64,000 nt of DNA from an uncultured Rhodospirillaceae bacterium (GTDB lineage: Bacteria; Pseudomonadota; Alphaproteobacteria; Rhodospirillales; Rhodospirillaceae): assembly GCA_943787205.1 (NCBI GenBank), contig CALSLN010000021.1, positions 17,314-81,313 of the forward strand, read 5' to 3'. Under the pieces are notes generated by a model. The model saw only the letters and a program-made list of their open reading frames with translations. It did no database searches and was not told the DNA's origin. The position numbers and the translations under genes are program-made. Shown in pieces: positions 26,444 to 36,763 of the stretch (position 1 is its first letter; each line of letters starts with the position of its first letter).

Positions 26444-27442
26444 CTATTTCTCGGTTTTCGATAGCGCGGCCTGCACCTTAGACGCCGTGACGTCGTCAAC
26501 CCACCCAGACCAAACATCGACGCGCGTTTCTAAAAAATGCTGCGCGGCATCCTCGGCCTGCCCTCCGGTCTCTTCCATATAAGCAAGCGCCTCACTCACG
26601 AGCACAGAGTCCGTTTCGTAACGCCTCAAGAAATCAACGATGCGAGGCGCGTCCTCGGAGAACCGGCGATTAGCACCAATAGCCACTTCAACCACAGGGT
26701 AGGCTGTGGCCTCTGCAGGGCTTGGATTGGTTGCAAGGTCCGCGAATACAGCCGCGTCAAAGGGTGGCTCCTCAAGCATCACCATATCGTACTTACCCAG
26801 CACCCAGGTTGGCCCCCAATAATACGTCACGATTGGCTTCTTTCGAATATAAGACGACGCAATGGCTGCGGCTAATGCCGCCCCTGTGCCGGGACGAAAA
26901 TTGGTATAGTCGGCCTCTAGGCCATAAGCTTTAAGCTTTGCGCTGTTTATAACCTCGCAATTCCAACCAGCAATGCAGTTGTAGAATCGCCCTTTGCTTG
27001 GTTCTTCAGGATCCGTAAACAAAGCCTTATGGGCTGGCAAATCAGCGACAGACACAAGGCCTGGCGCGACGGCATCTTCGCCTTCAACCATGTAACGGGG
27101 GACGTACCACCCCTGCACAGCATCGGGGAAATTCGTTCCCACCTCTATGACTTGGTTGCGGCGCAGCCCCTTGTTCCAAATCTCCGTGACATTGTCTTTC
27201 CAGACTTCCATGACAACGTCGATATCACCTTGAGCGACACCCTGAAGTAAGGGAATGGTCGTACCGGGAAGCACATCCGTTTCGCAGCCATAGCCCGTTT
27301 CCAGAATCACTTGAGCAACAGCGGTATGAAAAGCGTTCGACTGCCAATCCATACCGGCAAAGACGACCGGGCGGTCAACCTCGCAGGCCACGGCGGGTGC
27401 AGCCAAGAACAATGCAACGAAGAAAAGAGTGTGAATGCGCAT
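26444..27442 (-). CDS. Glycine betaine/choline-type ABC transporter substrate-binding protein
   Basis: The 332-residue protein has a signal peptide (MRIHTLFFVALFLAAPAVA) and an OpuAC/ProX domain: VFAGMDWQSNAFHTAVAQVI, DIDVVMEVWKDN, YYWGPTWVLGKYDMV and a W-rich ligand site (the aromatic residues cage quaternary ammonium groups in this family). It delivers betaine, choline or a related compound to the permease. It is first of the three-gene operon. Which osmolyte it binds cannot be decided by eye. Confidence 0.93.
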   Translation of the reverse strand: MRIHTLFFVALFLAAPAVACEVDRPVVFAGMDWQSNAFHTAVAQVILETGYGCETDVLPGTTIPLLQGVAQGDIDVVMEVWKDNVTEIWNKGLRRNQVIEVGTNFPDAVQGWYVPRYMVEGEDAVAPGLVSVADLPAHKALFTDPEEPSKGRFYNCIAGWNCEVINSAKLKAYGLEADYTNFRPGTGAALAAAIASSYIRKKPIVTYYWGPTWVLGKYDMVMLEEPPFDAAVFADLATNPSPAEATAYPVVEVAIGANRRFSEDAPRIVDFLRRYETDSVLVSEALAYMEETGGQAEDAAQHFLETRVDVWSGWVDDVTASKVQAALSKTEK

Positions 27443-27558
27443 AACAAGACCCTACCCAACCCAAGCCTCATCCGCAAATTACAGACTGCACCCTTGAAGA
27501 TTACGCCCAGATCAGCCCTACTCGCTCATTCAACAGCTCGCCGCATTGGAGACACGCG

Positions 27559-28326
27559 ATGACCTTAGACATCCGTCAGATTCCTGTTCTCAACGATAAC
27601 TACATTTACCTTGTCCGAGAACCGGAGAGCGGAAATGTGGCTGTCGTTGACCCAGCTGTTGTCGGCCCCGTGGTAGACGAAGCGAGTAAGCTTGGCTGGG
27701 CGATCACGCACATACTGAATACGCATCACCACAGTGACCACACCGGCGGAAATCTAGAAATCAGAGAGAAGACCGGGTGCACCATCGTCGGCCCAGGTCC
27801 CGACAAAGACCGCATCCCCGGCATCGATATTCAAGTGAATGATGGCGATATCTTTGCGTTTGGCGCAGCAGAAGCGAAAGTCTTCTTTGTGCCTGGCCAT
27901 ACACGCGGGCACATCGCGTTTTGGTTTGCGAACTCAGACGCCCTGTTCTGTGGCGACACATTATTTTCTATTGGCTGCGGCCGTGTCTTCGAAGGCACCA
28001 TGGATCAGATGTGGACAAGCTTGAGCCGCCTCAGAGACTTACCATCGGAAACCCGCATTTACTGTGCCCACGAATACACTCAGAGCAATGTTCAATTTGC
28101 CGTATCGGTTGATCCGAAAAACATGGCTTTGCGAAATCGAGAAGCAGAGGTGAAGCGAAAACGTGCAAACGGCGAATCAACCGTGCCGTCTCGCCTCGGG
28201 GAAGAGCTGGCGGCCAACCCGTTTCTACGCGCAGATCAACCCGACCTACAAAAAGCTCTGAGTATGGTCGGCGCGGACCCTGTTGCAGTTTTCACAGAAG
28301 TTCGGGGCCGCAAAGACGCTTTCTAA
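27559..28326 (+). CDS. gloB: Hydroxyacylglutathione hydrolase (glyoxalase II)
   Basis: The 255-residue metallo-beta-lactamase-fold enzyme has the binuclear metal motif THHHSDH at residues 55-61, further ligands in VPGHTRGHIAFW and FCGDTLFSIGCGRVFEG, and the glutathione-site stretch YCAHEYTQSNVQFA. It hydrolyses S-lactoylglutathione to lactate and glutathione, completing methylglyoxal detoxification. Length and motifs match GloB. GGAGA lies about 8 nt before the ATG. It is convergent with the RND pump gene and diverges from the osmolyte transporter. Confidence 0.95.
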   Translation: MTLDIRQIPVLNDNYIYLVREPESGNVAVVDPAVVGPVVDEASKLGWAITHILNTHHHSDHTGGNLEIREKTGCTIVGPGPDKDRIPGIDIQVNDGDIFAFGAAEAKVFFVPGHTRGHIAFWFANSDALFCGDTLFSIGCGRVFEGTMDQMWTSLSRLRDLPSETRIYCAHEYTQSNVQFAVSVDPKNMALRNREAEVKRKRANGESTVPSRLGEELAANPFLRADQPDLQKALSMVGADPVAVFTEVRGRKDAF

Positions 28327-28342
28327 GGTTCTGAGATTGCAC

Positions 28343-31300
28343 CTACTCTGCTGGCGCGCTGACCAAGGCTTCACCGGGCAACGCCTGACGTTCCCGGGAC
28401 AACAGTGTGTAAACCACAGGCACGACAAACAGGGTAAAGAACGACCCGAATAGCAAACCGCCCACAACCACAAGGCCGATTTGCTCGCGACTTTCCGCCC
28501 CAGCGCCGGTCGCCAAAGCCAAAGGCACCGCGCCAAGCACCATAGCAGCCGTCGTCATCAAGATCGGGCGCAGTCGAAGCACCGCTGACTCCAACGCCGC
28601 CTCCATTTTATCCATACCTTGTGCCCGACGAGAATTGGCAAATTCCACAATGAGAATTCCGTGCTTCGAGATCAATCCGATCAACGTGATCAATCCGACT
28701 TGGCTATACACATTGAGAGACCCATTGGTAACGGTCAGCGTTAGTAGAGCACCAGCAATGGCCAGCGGAACGGAAATCAAAATAATGAACGGATCGACAA
28801 AGCTTTCAAACTGCGCTGCAAGCACCAGATAAATGAAGGCAATGGCAAGTATGAAAACCAACGCCAGCCGCCCGGACGCGTCTTTGAATTCGCGACTAAC
28901 ACCTTTGTAGTCGATCTGAACCGGCACCTGGGCTGAATCGCGCACTGTATTTTCTATAAGACTCAGCGCCTCAGCCAAACTTAAACCAGGGTCTGCATTT
29001 GCAGAGATCGTCATCGCGCGCAAACGATTGAAGTGAACCAGCTCACGAGGCGCCACCGTCTCTTCGAATTGCACAAGATTTGCGAGCGGCACCATGGCAT
29101 CGTCATCGCCACGGACAAAAAGACGGGCAAGATCGCGAGGGTCAGAGCGCTCTGATTCATCGATCTGGACGACCACATCATATTGCTCACCCGCTTTCTT
29201 AAAGCGCGTGACGTTCCGTCCGCCCAGCAGGGTCTCAAGGGTGCGACCTATTGTGGCAACTGACACGCCAATATCGACAGCCTTCTCTCGATTAACCGTC
29301 GTTCTCAATTCAGGCTTATTCAGACGAAGGTCTGTGTCCAGGTCTCGAATGCCGGATCCCGGACCAAGCCGCGCAGCAACGTCGCCACCCAATTGCTCCA
29401 GGTCTTTATAGGTTCCTGTCGTCCGAACAACGACTTCAATCTGTTTGGTACCGCCGCGAGAGCCAAAGGTTGGAGGCACAGTAGCAAAAGCAAAAATACC
29501 CGGAATCGCGAAGACCTGCGGGCTCACAATTTCAGAGATTTCATAACTTTTACGGTCACGCTCCCCCCACGGAATTAGCGTGGAGAAGGTGGACGTCACC
29601 GTGGAAACGGGAAACCCAACCATGGTCATGTAGTTTTCAATCTCAGGGATGTTTTCGACGATGGTCTCAACCTGTTGCGCATTACGCGACATAAATCCTG
29701 GAGTTGCCCCTTCTGGGCCAACCTGCGCGATGATCATCAGGCCACGGTCTTCAATCGGCGTGAGCTCCTGTTTCAGATTTAGAAACATGTACACAGCAGA
29801 CATCGCAATGATGGCAATCCCGGCAACAACAGGGCCACGCAATTGAAGCACACGCGACAAGGCCCGGCGGTACGCGTTCGTCAGCCCTGTCATCACATCT
29901 TCAAACAAACCTGTGACAGCGCCTTTCTCTTTCTCAGCTCTAAGCAATTTGGCACACAACATCGGCGTCAATGTTAAGGCCGTCAGGCCCGACACCAGAA
30001 CAGCACCGGCAAGAGTTAAGGCAAACTCCGTAAAGAGTTTACCAATCGTTCCGGATACAAAGGATACGGGAAAGAAAACAGCCGCCAATGTGGTCGACAT
30101 GGCAATGATCGCAAACGTGATTTGCTTGGAACCTTTAACCGCAGCGTCAAAGGGCGCCATGCCACGCTCAATTTGCCGGTGAATATTTTCCAACATGACA
30201 ATGGCATCATCGACCACGAGGCCAATCGCCAACACAAAGGCCAGAAGCGTAAGCGTGTTAATACTAAAACCAAACAAGCTCATGATTGCGAGAGAGCCGA
30301 TCAAAGAAACCGGGATCGTAACCAGTGGAATGATCGTCGCACGTGCGGTGTGGAGAAACACGAACACGACGATAGACACCAGGACGATGGCCTCTGCAAT
30401 TGCGAAGTACACCGCCTTGATAGACTCAGTAATAAAAATTGTCGTGTCATACCCAATAACCGCGTCGACACCCTCAGGCATCCCCTGGAGGATATCAGGC
30501 AGAGCATCTGCAACAGCCTTACTCACGTCCAACGGGTTCGCCGTAGATTGCTTCACCACGCCAAACGCCACGGCTTGACGACCATTAATCTGACTAAGTT
30601 GACGCTCTTCTTCCGGACCCAATTCTATTCTGGCGACGTCTTCAAGGCGCACCAAATAGCCGTCCGCATCGCGCAAAATGACCTTCGCGAACTCTTGCGT
30701 TGAACTTAAGTCTGTCTGAGCAACAACCGAATACTCACGGTCGACACTTTCAATCCGCCCCGACGGAACTTCGATATTCTGGTCTCGGAGCGCCTGCTCA
30801 ACATCTTGAGCTGTCACACCAAATGCGGCCATGCGGGCTCGGTCCAGCCAGATGCGCATGGCATACCGCCGCGAACCGATGAGCTCAATGTTAGCGACAC
30901 CAGGCAAAGCTTGCACCTGATCAACGGCGAGAGTCTCGATAAACTCTGTTAGGTCCAGTGCCGAATACCGATCCGTCGAAAATGCCAGATAAATGATGGG
31001 CTGTGCATCCGCCTCAACCTTCGCGATGATTGGTTCGTCAACCTCGCGGGGTAACAAGCCTCGTGCGCGCCCGACGCGATCTCGCACATCCGACGCGGCC
31101 GCATCCGGATCACGGTCTAGCAGGAACCGGATTGTAATCTGGCTTGCCTCTGACCGGCTTATAGAACTGACGTAGTCGACACCCTCGATACCCGACAAAG
31201 CATCCTCGAGAACGTCGGTCACTTGTGATTCGATAATCGACGCACTGGCCCCAGGATAAACACTTAGGACTGTCACCACAGGTGAATCGATGTTTGGGTA

Positions 31301-31408
31301 TTCACGAATAGAAAGGGATTGCAGCGAAATCAGCCCGATCAGGACGATGACCAGGTTAATAACGGTTGCAAGGACAGGGCGCCGAATACAGAGCTCTGTA
31401 ATACTCAT
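28343..31408 (-). CDS. RND multidrug efflux transporter, inner-membrane permease (HAE1 family)
   Basis: The 1021-residue protein has the RND duplication: a large periplasmic loop after the first helix, GLVVDDAIVMLENIHR with the paired aspartates of the proton relay in TM4, and SGLTALTLTPMLCAKLL. The opening MSITELCIRRPVLATVINLVIVLIG is typical of MexF/AcrB-like pumps. It exports drugs or metabolites with proton antiport, together with the adaptor encoded just upstream (4-bp overlap). No outer-membrane factor gene is present in the window, so the pump must use a distant TolC-like channel. Confidence 0.94.
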   Translation of the reverse strand: MSITELCIRRPVLATVINLVIVLIGLISLQSLSIREYPNIDSPVVTVLSVYPGASASIIESQVTDVLEDALSGIEGVDYVSSISRSEASQITIRFLLDRDPDAAASDVRDRVGRARGLLPREVDEPIIAKVEADAQPIIYLAFSTDRYSALDLTEFIETLAVDQVQALPGVANIELIGSRRYAMRIWLDRARMAAFGVTAQDVEQALRDQNIEVPSGRIESVDREYSVVAQTDLSSTQEFAKVILRDADGYLVRLEDVARIELGPEEERQLSQINGRQAVAFGVVKQSTANPLDVSKAVADALPDILQGMPEGVDAVIGYDTTIFITESIKAVYFAIAEAIVLVSIVVFVFLHTARATIIPLVTIPVSLIGSLAIMSLFGFSINTLTLLAFVLAIGLVVDDAIVMLENIHRQIERGMAPFDAAVKGSKQITFAIIAMSTTLAAVFFPVSFVSGTIGKLFTEFALTLAGAVLVSGLTALTLTPMLCAKLLRAEKEKGAVTGLFEDVMTGLTNAYRRALSRVLQLRGPVVAGIAIIAMSAVYMFLNLKQELTPIEDRGLMIIAQVGPEGATPGFMSRNAQQVETIVENIPEIENYMTMVGFPVSTVTSTFSTLIPWGERDRKSYEISEIVSPQVFAIPGIFAFATVPPTFGSRGGTKQIEVVVRTTGTYKDLEQLGGDVAARLGPGSGIRDLDTDLRLNKPELRTTVNREKAVDIGVSVATIGRTLETLLGGRNVTRFKKAGEQYDVVVQIDESERSDPRDLARLFVRGDDDAMVPLANLVQFEETVAPRELVHFNRLRAMTISANADPGLSLAEALSLIENTVRDSAQVPVQIDYKGVSREFKDASGRLALVFILAIAFIYLVLAAQFESFVDPFIILISVPLAIAGALLTLTVTNGSLNVYSQVGLITLIGLISKHGILIVEFANSRRAQGMDKMEAALESAVLRLRPILMTTAAMVLGAVPLALATGAGAESREQIGLVVVGGLLFGSFFTLFVVPVVYTLLSRERQALPGEALVSAPAE

Positions 31409-32478
31409 GCACCTGGCCCTTTAAGCGCCTCAACGTTCATAACCGATGAGCCCTCACGCAGCTTTAACTGCCCCGCAGTCACAATGGTTTCTCCAGCAGC
31501 CAGCCCGGAGACGATCTCAACGTCGCCGCCTCGCCGACCACCGGTTTTGACATCACGCAACTGGGCGATACCGTCATCGACCACGAATACTGTCTGGCGC
31601 GATTGAATAGGCACAAGGGCGCGCTCAGGAATCATAATCGCATTATCGCGACGCTCAAAAATAATGGCAACGCGGGCGAACAATCCAGGCCGTAATCGCC
31701 GGTCAGGATTAGGAACCAAGGCACGAAGCGTGACGCTACGGCCAGAGGCTTCAATCCGAGGGTCAATGGCATAAACCTCGCCTTCGAAATTCTCACCTGG
31801 AAACGCATCGACTTGGACAACAACACTTTGCCCAGTTTTAACGGTGGACAGCAAAACTTCAGGCAAAGCAAAAGCAACTTTGATGGGATTGATCGCTTCA
31901 ATGTTCACGATCTCTTGTCCGGCCATAACGTAATCGCCCGGACTTACTTTGCGAATTCCAATAACACCACTGAACGGAGCGTGAATTTCTGTCCGGTCCA
32001 ATCGGGCACGGGCAAGATCAAGGTTGGCACGGTCTTCCTGCAACTTTGACAACGCCTCATCCAGAGAGCGCTGCGTTCCGGCGCCACGACCTTCTAGATT
32101 AACGGCCCTGTCATAATTCGCTTTCGACAGATTCAACCGCGCGTCAGCCTGATTAAATTCCGCTCGATAGATGCTGTCGTCAATCGTGATGACGAGGTCG
32201 CCCTTACTAATGGGCTGACCTTCAACAAAGCCAATTTGATCTACACGACCAGCAATTTCAGATCGAATAATGACCGCTTCATCTGAGGCCAAAGAGCCAA
32301 CGGCCACTTCGCGTTCAACGAAGGTCTCGGCCTGCACCACTAGCATTTCGACGGGGATCGCCGGCCGCTGACCCTGCAGCCTCCCAGCCATCTGATCTGC
32401 ACCACCTTCGCCCAGATAAACGTAAGCACCGCCGCCTATAGCAATCGCCAAGACAACAAGAATAAAAATTCGACTCAT
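31405..32478 (-). CDS. RND efflux periplasmic adaptor protein
   Basis: The 357-residue membrane fusion protein has an N-terminal anchor (ILVVLAIAIGGGAYVYLG), a lipoyl/barrel-sandwich pair (EIAGRVDQIGFVEGQPISKGDLV; THAPFSG-type AEIHAPFSGVIGIRKVSPGDYV), a coiled-coil hairpin between them and a beta-barrel (RLRPGLFARVAI). It links the inner-membrane pump to an outer-membrane channel. The gene overlaps the pump gene by 4 bp. It starts 33 nt after the gmk stop on the same strand, so it may receive read-through from yicC-gmk. Confidence 0.92.
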   Translation of the reverse strand: MSRIFILVVLAIAIGGGAYVYLGEGGADQMAGRLQGQRPAIPVEMLVVQAETFVEREVAVGSLASDEAVIIRSEIAGRVDQIGFVEGQPISKGDLVITIDDSIYRAEFNQADARLNLSKANYDRAVNLEGRGAGTQRSLDEALSKLQEDRANLDLARARLDRTEIHAPFSGVIGIRKVSPGDYVMAGQEIVNIEAINPIKVAFALPEVLLSTVKTGQSVVVQVDAFPGENFEGEVYAIDPRIEASGRSVTLRALVPNPDRRLRPGLFARVAIIFERRDNAIMIPERALVPIQSRQTVFVVDDGIAQLRDVKTGGRRGGDVEIVSGLAAGETIVTAGQLKLREGSSVMNVEALKGPGA

Positions 32479-32511
32479 TTATTTTTCTGACTAGCGCGAC
32501 TTCAGCGTGCG

Positions 32512-33150
32512 CTAGCTTTTGCTCCGAATAGAATTGACGAACTCACCTAGCCCTAGACGTCTCATGCGCCTCAAGCGTTCCGCCTTAAGAATAGCTTGTA
32601 CGTTTTGAATGCTCTCTTCTATCACGTCATTAACAATCACATAGTCGTATTCTGGCCAATGACTCATTTCATCAGAAGCCTTCGCCATGCGTTTACGAAT
32701 GACCTCCTCAGAATCCTGCCCTCGCCCGGTCAACCTTTGCTCTAGCTCTTCATATGACGGAGGGAGAATGAAAATGCTAATCACATCATCGCGCGCAGAT
32801 TCTCGAAGCTGCTGTGTTCCCTGCCAATCGATATCAAAGAGAACATCCTCACCGGCCGTTAAGTGCTTTTCAACGAGCGTTCTGGGCGTACCGTAATAGT
32901 TGCTGAATACGCGGGCATGCTCCAGCAGCTCACCGCCCTGCACTTTTTGATTGTATTCATCCTCGGTGATGAAAAAGTAATCGCGTCCATCTTCTTCACC
33001 TGGCCGTGGCGGCCGGGTGGTCATGGAGATCGACAAAAAGAGCTCGTCTTCACTTTCCAGAAGCGCGCGCGCAATCGTGCTTTTGCCAGCTCCAGACGGA
33101 GATGACAGCACGAGCATGAGTCCGCGACGTTGTATTTTTGATCCCGGCAT
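32512..33150 (-). CDS. gmk: Guanylate kinase
   Basis: The 212-residue protein has the P-loop SSPSGAGKSTIA (about 17-28), the GMP-binding opening SISMTTRPPRPGEEDGRDYFF and the FDIDWQGTQQLRE stretch. It phosphorylates GMP to GDP with ATP, a committed step in GTP supply. It follows yicC by 29 nt, a pairing usual in alphaproteobacteria. A 7-bp inverted repeat (CTAGCGC/GCGCTAG, 32491-32515) overlaps its stop codon. Confidence 0.97.
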   Translation of the reverse strand: MPGSKIQRRGLMLVLSSPSGAGKSTIARALLESEDELFLSISMTTRPPRPGEEDGRDYFFITEDEYNQKVQGGELLEHARVFSNYYGTPRTLVEKHLTAGEDVLFDIDWQGTQQLRESARDDVISIFILPPSYEELEQRLTGRGQDSEEVIRKRMAKASDEMSHWPEYDYVIVNDVIEESIQNVQAILKAERLRRMRRLGLGEFVNSIRSKS

Positions 33151-33179
33151 TATCTTTTTCGTCTCTCTATCATCGGGCG

Positions 33180-34082
33180 CTACTCAACATTTTGAATTTG
33201 CTCCCGGAACTGATCAATCACTGCCTTAAGTTCTAGCCCAATTTTGGTGAGATCCGCATCAGAAGACTTCGAGCACAGCGTATTGGCCTCACGATTAAAC
33301 TCCTGCGACAGAAATTCAAGGCGGCGCCCGCATGGGCTTCCTTTCGCCATCAACTCCCGGCCCTGGGCAACATGCGCCGATAAGCGGTCCAGCTCCTCTT
33401 TCACATCTGACTTGGTGGCAAGAAGGGCGGCCTCCTGCGCTAATCTGTCCTCACTTAAAGCCGGAGATGCTTCAAGCAGGGCATCGACCTGGGCCTTAAT
33501 TCGGCTTCTCAAGGCATCAGGTTGAGCCGCCGCTGTCTCTGCTGCACGGCCACAAAGAGCCTCTATGTCGTCGACCTGGGATGACAATAAGGTCGCCATA
33601 TGGGCGCCCTCACCAGCCCGCGCTTCAATCAGCGCCCCTAGCGCTTGGGATAGTCCCGCGATTAACGCATCGGATCGTTCTTGCCGCTCTTCATCAGATT
33701 TTGGCTCCGGATCGGATGGTTCGATCACACCTTTTAGGCCGAACAGTCCGTCCATGCTCGCCGGCGCGATATCAGGGGCATGCTTAATGGCTTTAAGTTT
33801 TGCCAGATCAATAAGCGTATCGAGAAAGGCTTCATTGATGCGATGGCCTGAACCCGTATCCGTATAGGAAACAGACAACGTCATATTGAGGTTGCCACGC
33901 GCCAGTCTGTCAGCAGCCGCTTTTCGCACCATCGGCTCTAACGTTTCGAGGCCGGGTGGCAGCCGCAAACGCACGTCCAGCCCCTTGCCGTTCACGCTGC
34001 GCAGTTCCCACACCCACGACAGAGAGCCATTCAAGGCTACTCCCTCACTTCGCGCAAAGCCTGTCATGCTGTTGATCGTCAC
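33180..34082 (-). CDS. yicC: YicC family endoribonuclease-like protein
   Basis: The 300-residue protein begins with the family hallmark MTINSMTGFARSEG and contains ELRSVNGKGLDVRLRLP (YicC_N). The C-terminal DUF1732 part carries GRRLEFLSQEFNREANTLCSKS. YicC proteins have been linked to RNA turnover. In many alphaproteobacteria yicC directly follows mltG and precedes gmk; here mltG is 6 kb away with a signalling module between them. Confidence 0.94.
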   Translation of the reverse strand: MTINSMTGFARSEGVALNGSLSWVWELRSVNGKGLDVRLRLPPGLETLEPMVRKAAADRLARGNLNMTLSVSYTDTGSGHRINEAFLDTLIDLAKLKAIKHAPDIAPASMDGLFGLKGVIEPSDPEPKSDEERQERSDALIAGLSQALGALIEARAGEGAHMATLLSSQVDDIEALCGRAAETAAAQPDALRSRIKAQVDALLEASPALSEDRLAQEAALLATKSDVKEELDRLSAHVAQGRELMAKGSPCGRRLEFLSQEFNREANTLCSKSSDADLTKIGLELKAVIDQFREQIQNVE

Positions 34083-34199
34083 CGCGCGCCCTCTCCGAGT
34101 CCAAAAGTCGAACTTTTATAAGGGCTTAATGGGTCTCACGCTAGACTCCAGCGCTGAAGGCCAGAGCAACTTATCCTTGGCGAACGCTGGGATTTTGAC

Positions 34200-36611
34200 C
34201 TAATGGACTTTTTGAAGGGACCGAGCGCTTATAAACGCCTTAAATTCTAAAGCAGGGAGCGGCTTGCTGATTAGATACCCCTGTATCTCATCGCATTTCC
34301 GAGCCTTTAGAAAGGCAACCTGCTCCTCGGTTTCAACGCCTTCAGCAATCACCGACAAGCCCAAGGAATGCCCCAAACCGACAACGGCTTCGACAATTTT
34401 CTCGTTATCTTGGTCCACGCCGATTCCGCGAACAAACGACCCGTCCACCTTAAGGCGACGCACAGGGAACGCCTGTAAGTTAGAAAGCGATGAATACCCG
34501 GTTCCGAAGTCATCCATGGAAATGCTAATTCCAGCATCCACAAGCTGATCTACATTTCGGGTGACATGGTCTGTTCGTTCCATGGGAACTGTTTCGGTGA
34601 TCTCGAGATCAACTGCACCTACATCGAGTCCACTCCGGCTGAGCTGGCTCAAAACTTGGGTGCCAAGTTCTCGGTGTTCAAATTGATGTCCGGACACATT
34701 TATACCCATTTGGATTGCGGGCATGCCCTCACTTCGCCATTCAGCTGTCTGGCGGCAAATTTCTTCAATGATCCAGTCACCAATAGGCAGAATCAAACCT
34801 GATGCTTCTGCGACCGGGATAAATTCGTCGGGCGGGATAAACCCGATTGTAGGATGGTTCCACCTTAAGAGCGCTTCTGCCCCAATAACGTCACCCGTGT
34901 CTAAGTTGACCTGAGGCTGGTATGCCAGCCAAAGCTCGCCCTTCTTAATCGCATCTCGAAGGTCACTCTCGAGACTAACGCGCGACCGAATCTCATCATC
35001 CATTTCTTGATCAAAGTATTGGAACGTATGCCCGCCTTCCGCTTTTGCGCGATACATTGCAAGTTCGGCGTGGCGTAACAGATTAAGAGGGTCCACGTTG
35101 TCTTCGGGATACACAGAAATTCCGATACTGGCCGTCATTTTTATAATCTTGCCAGAAACCTCTATCGGTTCATCAAAGGTCTCAAGCATCCGTCGCACCA
35201 TACGGCTGGCAGCGTTTGTATCCTCTAAATCTTCAAGCAAAATTCCAAATTCATCTCCGCCGAGACGAGACATTGTATCCGTGTTGCGCATCAACGAGTG
35301 GACGCGCTCCGTGATCGTGACGATGATTTGATCACCGACGTCGTGACCAAGGGTGTTGTTTACGTCCTTAAAATGATCCAGATCCATAATCATCACAGCG
35401 GCACGACGACCAGCTCGTGATGCGCGGTCCAATGCCGTAGCCAGGCGGTCCATAAAAAGATCCCGGTTTGGCAGATCCGTTAGAGTGTCAAATCCAGCCA
35501 ACCGGACCAAGTCAGCTTGAGCTTTGAGCTTGTCTGTGATGTCTTCTTGAATAGCCACAAAGTGCGTCAGACGGCCCGCATTATCATTGATCGGTGTGAT
35601 GCTCTGTTCAGCCGTGTAGTCATGACCATCTTTGTGCCGATTAAAGACCTGGCCTTGCCATGTCCGGCCCGCAAAAATCGTGTCCCACATTTCGGCATAA
35701 ATCGCTGGGTCTTGAGCGCTTGATTTCAATATGCTGACGTCTTGGCCAACGAACCCCTGATCTTCATACCCAGAAAGTCGCCCTATCGCACGGTTCGCCC
35801 ACTTAATGCGTCCCTTGGAATCCGTGATAAAAATCCCGTTTACTGTCGCGTCCATTGCCTTCAATTGCATAGCGGCGATGGCTTCGAATCCGTGTCGCTC
35901 GGTTACATCCCGCAGCGTGGCAAGAGTCGCGTCTTGCCCCTGCCACGAGATTGGGGATGTGCGCATATCAAGATAAATAGGCTTACCATTCAGGGCAGAC
36001 TCGAGACTCGTCCACTCTGAACCTTTGGTAAACGGAAAGCCGAACGGCGTTCCAATCATCTCGCCGATACTGCGACCGAAGAGCTCTGCGGCGGAGGTGT
36101 TGCAGAAAACGATCGAGCCTGTTTGATCGACAATCAACAACCCATCACTCGAATTGGCGATGATGTCATGAACAAAACTAGTGTCCCGATGACCTGTAGC
36201 AACGTTGTCAGTGACCGCTTTAACCAGCGTAACAACAACAAAGGTACGACCAACTTGATCCGCAACGACAGATGATTCGATATCAACGTTGCAGGTGTGG
36301 CCGTCGGACACCTGAACTGAGACCTCTCGCGCAATCGTCCTGCCAAACGCACGCGCCCCTGAAACACAATCGGTGATGCTGGGCATGCCGACGCCCAACG
36401 CGAACTGATCTATCTCTCGGCCAATGAAATCTTCCGGTTGATAGCCGGTGAGTGTTTCAAATGCTCCGTTGGCCCAAAACACTTTTTGCGCGTCATCAAC
36501 AACCATCACGGCCAAAGCTGCACCAGCCAAAACCGTGTCCAGCATTGCAAGACCTGTCGTCCGATCAAAAGCCAGAGTTGCTGGCTCGATTGCCCGTACA
36601 TCTGTGTTCAT
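34200..36611 (-). CDS. PAS-PAS-PAS-GGDEF-EAL c-di-GMP signalling protein
   Basis: The 803-residue soluble protein has three PAS-like domains (about 25-135, 145-255, 265-385), a GGDEF domain (SRLGGDEFGILLED, motif at about 451-455) and an EAL domain (EALLRWNHP near 578, NVSGHQF, ETVPME, DDFGTGYSSLS, EGVETEEQ). Both catalytic motifs look intact, so synthesis and breakdown of c-di-GMP are both possible. An inhibitory RxxD site (RNTD) lies five residues before GGDEF. ATG 36611 is chosen because GGGGCGAT sits upstream; the frame runs open to 36701 with low-complexity sequence. It diverges from the response regulator-KaiB-kinase operon. Confidence 0.93.
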   Translation of the reverse strand: MNTDVRAIEPATLAFDRTTGLAMLDTVLAGAALAVMVVDDAQKVFWANGAFETLTGYQPEDFIGREIDQFALGVGMPSITDCVSGARAFGRTIAREVSVQVSDGHTCNVDIESSVVADQVGRTFVVVTLVKAVTDNVATGHRDTSFVHDIIANSSDGLLIVDQTGSIVFCNTSAAELFGRSIGEMIGTPFGFPFTKGSEWTSLESALNGKPIYLDMRTSPISWQGQDATLATLRDVTERHGFEAIAAMQLKAMDATVNGIFITDSKGRIKWANRAIGRLSGYEDQGFVGQDVSILKSSAQDPAIYAEMWDTIFAGRTWQGQVFNRHKDGHDYTAEQSITPINDNAGRLTHFVAIQEDITDKLKAQADLVRLAGFDTLTDLPNRDLFMDRLATALDRASRAGRRAAVMIMDLDHFKDVNNTLGHDVGDQIIVTITERVHSLMRNTDTMSRLGGDEFGILLEDLEDTNAASRMVRRMLETFDEPIEVSGKIIKMTASIGISVYPEDNVDPLNLLRHAELAMYRAKAEGGHTFQYFDQEMDDEIRSRVSLESDLRDAIKKGELWLAYQPQVNLDTGDVIGAEALLRWNHPTIGFIPPDEFIPVAEASGLILPIGDWIIEEICRQTAEWRSEGMPAIQMGINVSGHQFEHRELGTQVLSQLSRSGLDVGAVDLEITETVPMERTDHVTRNVDQLVDAGISISMDDFGTGYSSLSNLQAFPVRRLKVDGSFVRGIGVDQDNEKIVEAVVGLGHSLGLSVIAEGVETEEQVAFLKARKCDEIQGYLISKPLPALEFKAFISARSLQKVH

Positions 36612-36633
36612 TGCCCATCGCCCCAAATGAGGA

Positions 36634-36661
36634 TTGTTATTTTGTTTTGACTGTATATTAT
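36634..36661 (+). promoter_or_regulatory. Candidate promoter for the response regulator-KaiB-kinase operon
   Basis: TTGTTA (36634-36639), 16-nt spacer, TATTAT (36656-36661) on the plus strand. The surrounding stretch 36631-36670 is very AT-rich compared with the window, and the minus-strand gene starts nearby, so the region is likely a shared divergent promoter. The match to consensus is moderate. Confidence 0.4.
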
Positions 36662-36763
36662 TTATATTCGAAACCATAGGACATAAACTTGAGGAATACA
36701 ACTTAGGGGTGAATTACTAAAAAACAATCTCTGATGTGGCACGGCAGAGTGGGGAGCTGAGGA

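Noticed and set aside
32491..32515. Inverted repeat CTAGCGC/GCGCTAG as a terminator of gmk
   Set aside because: No U-tract follows on the minus strand; the adaptor gene starts shortly after, so termination is not supported.
36736..36752. Sigma-54-like TGGCACGG upstream of the response regulator
   Set aside because: The -12 element (TTGC at the right spacing) is missing.
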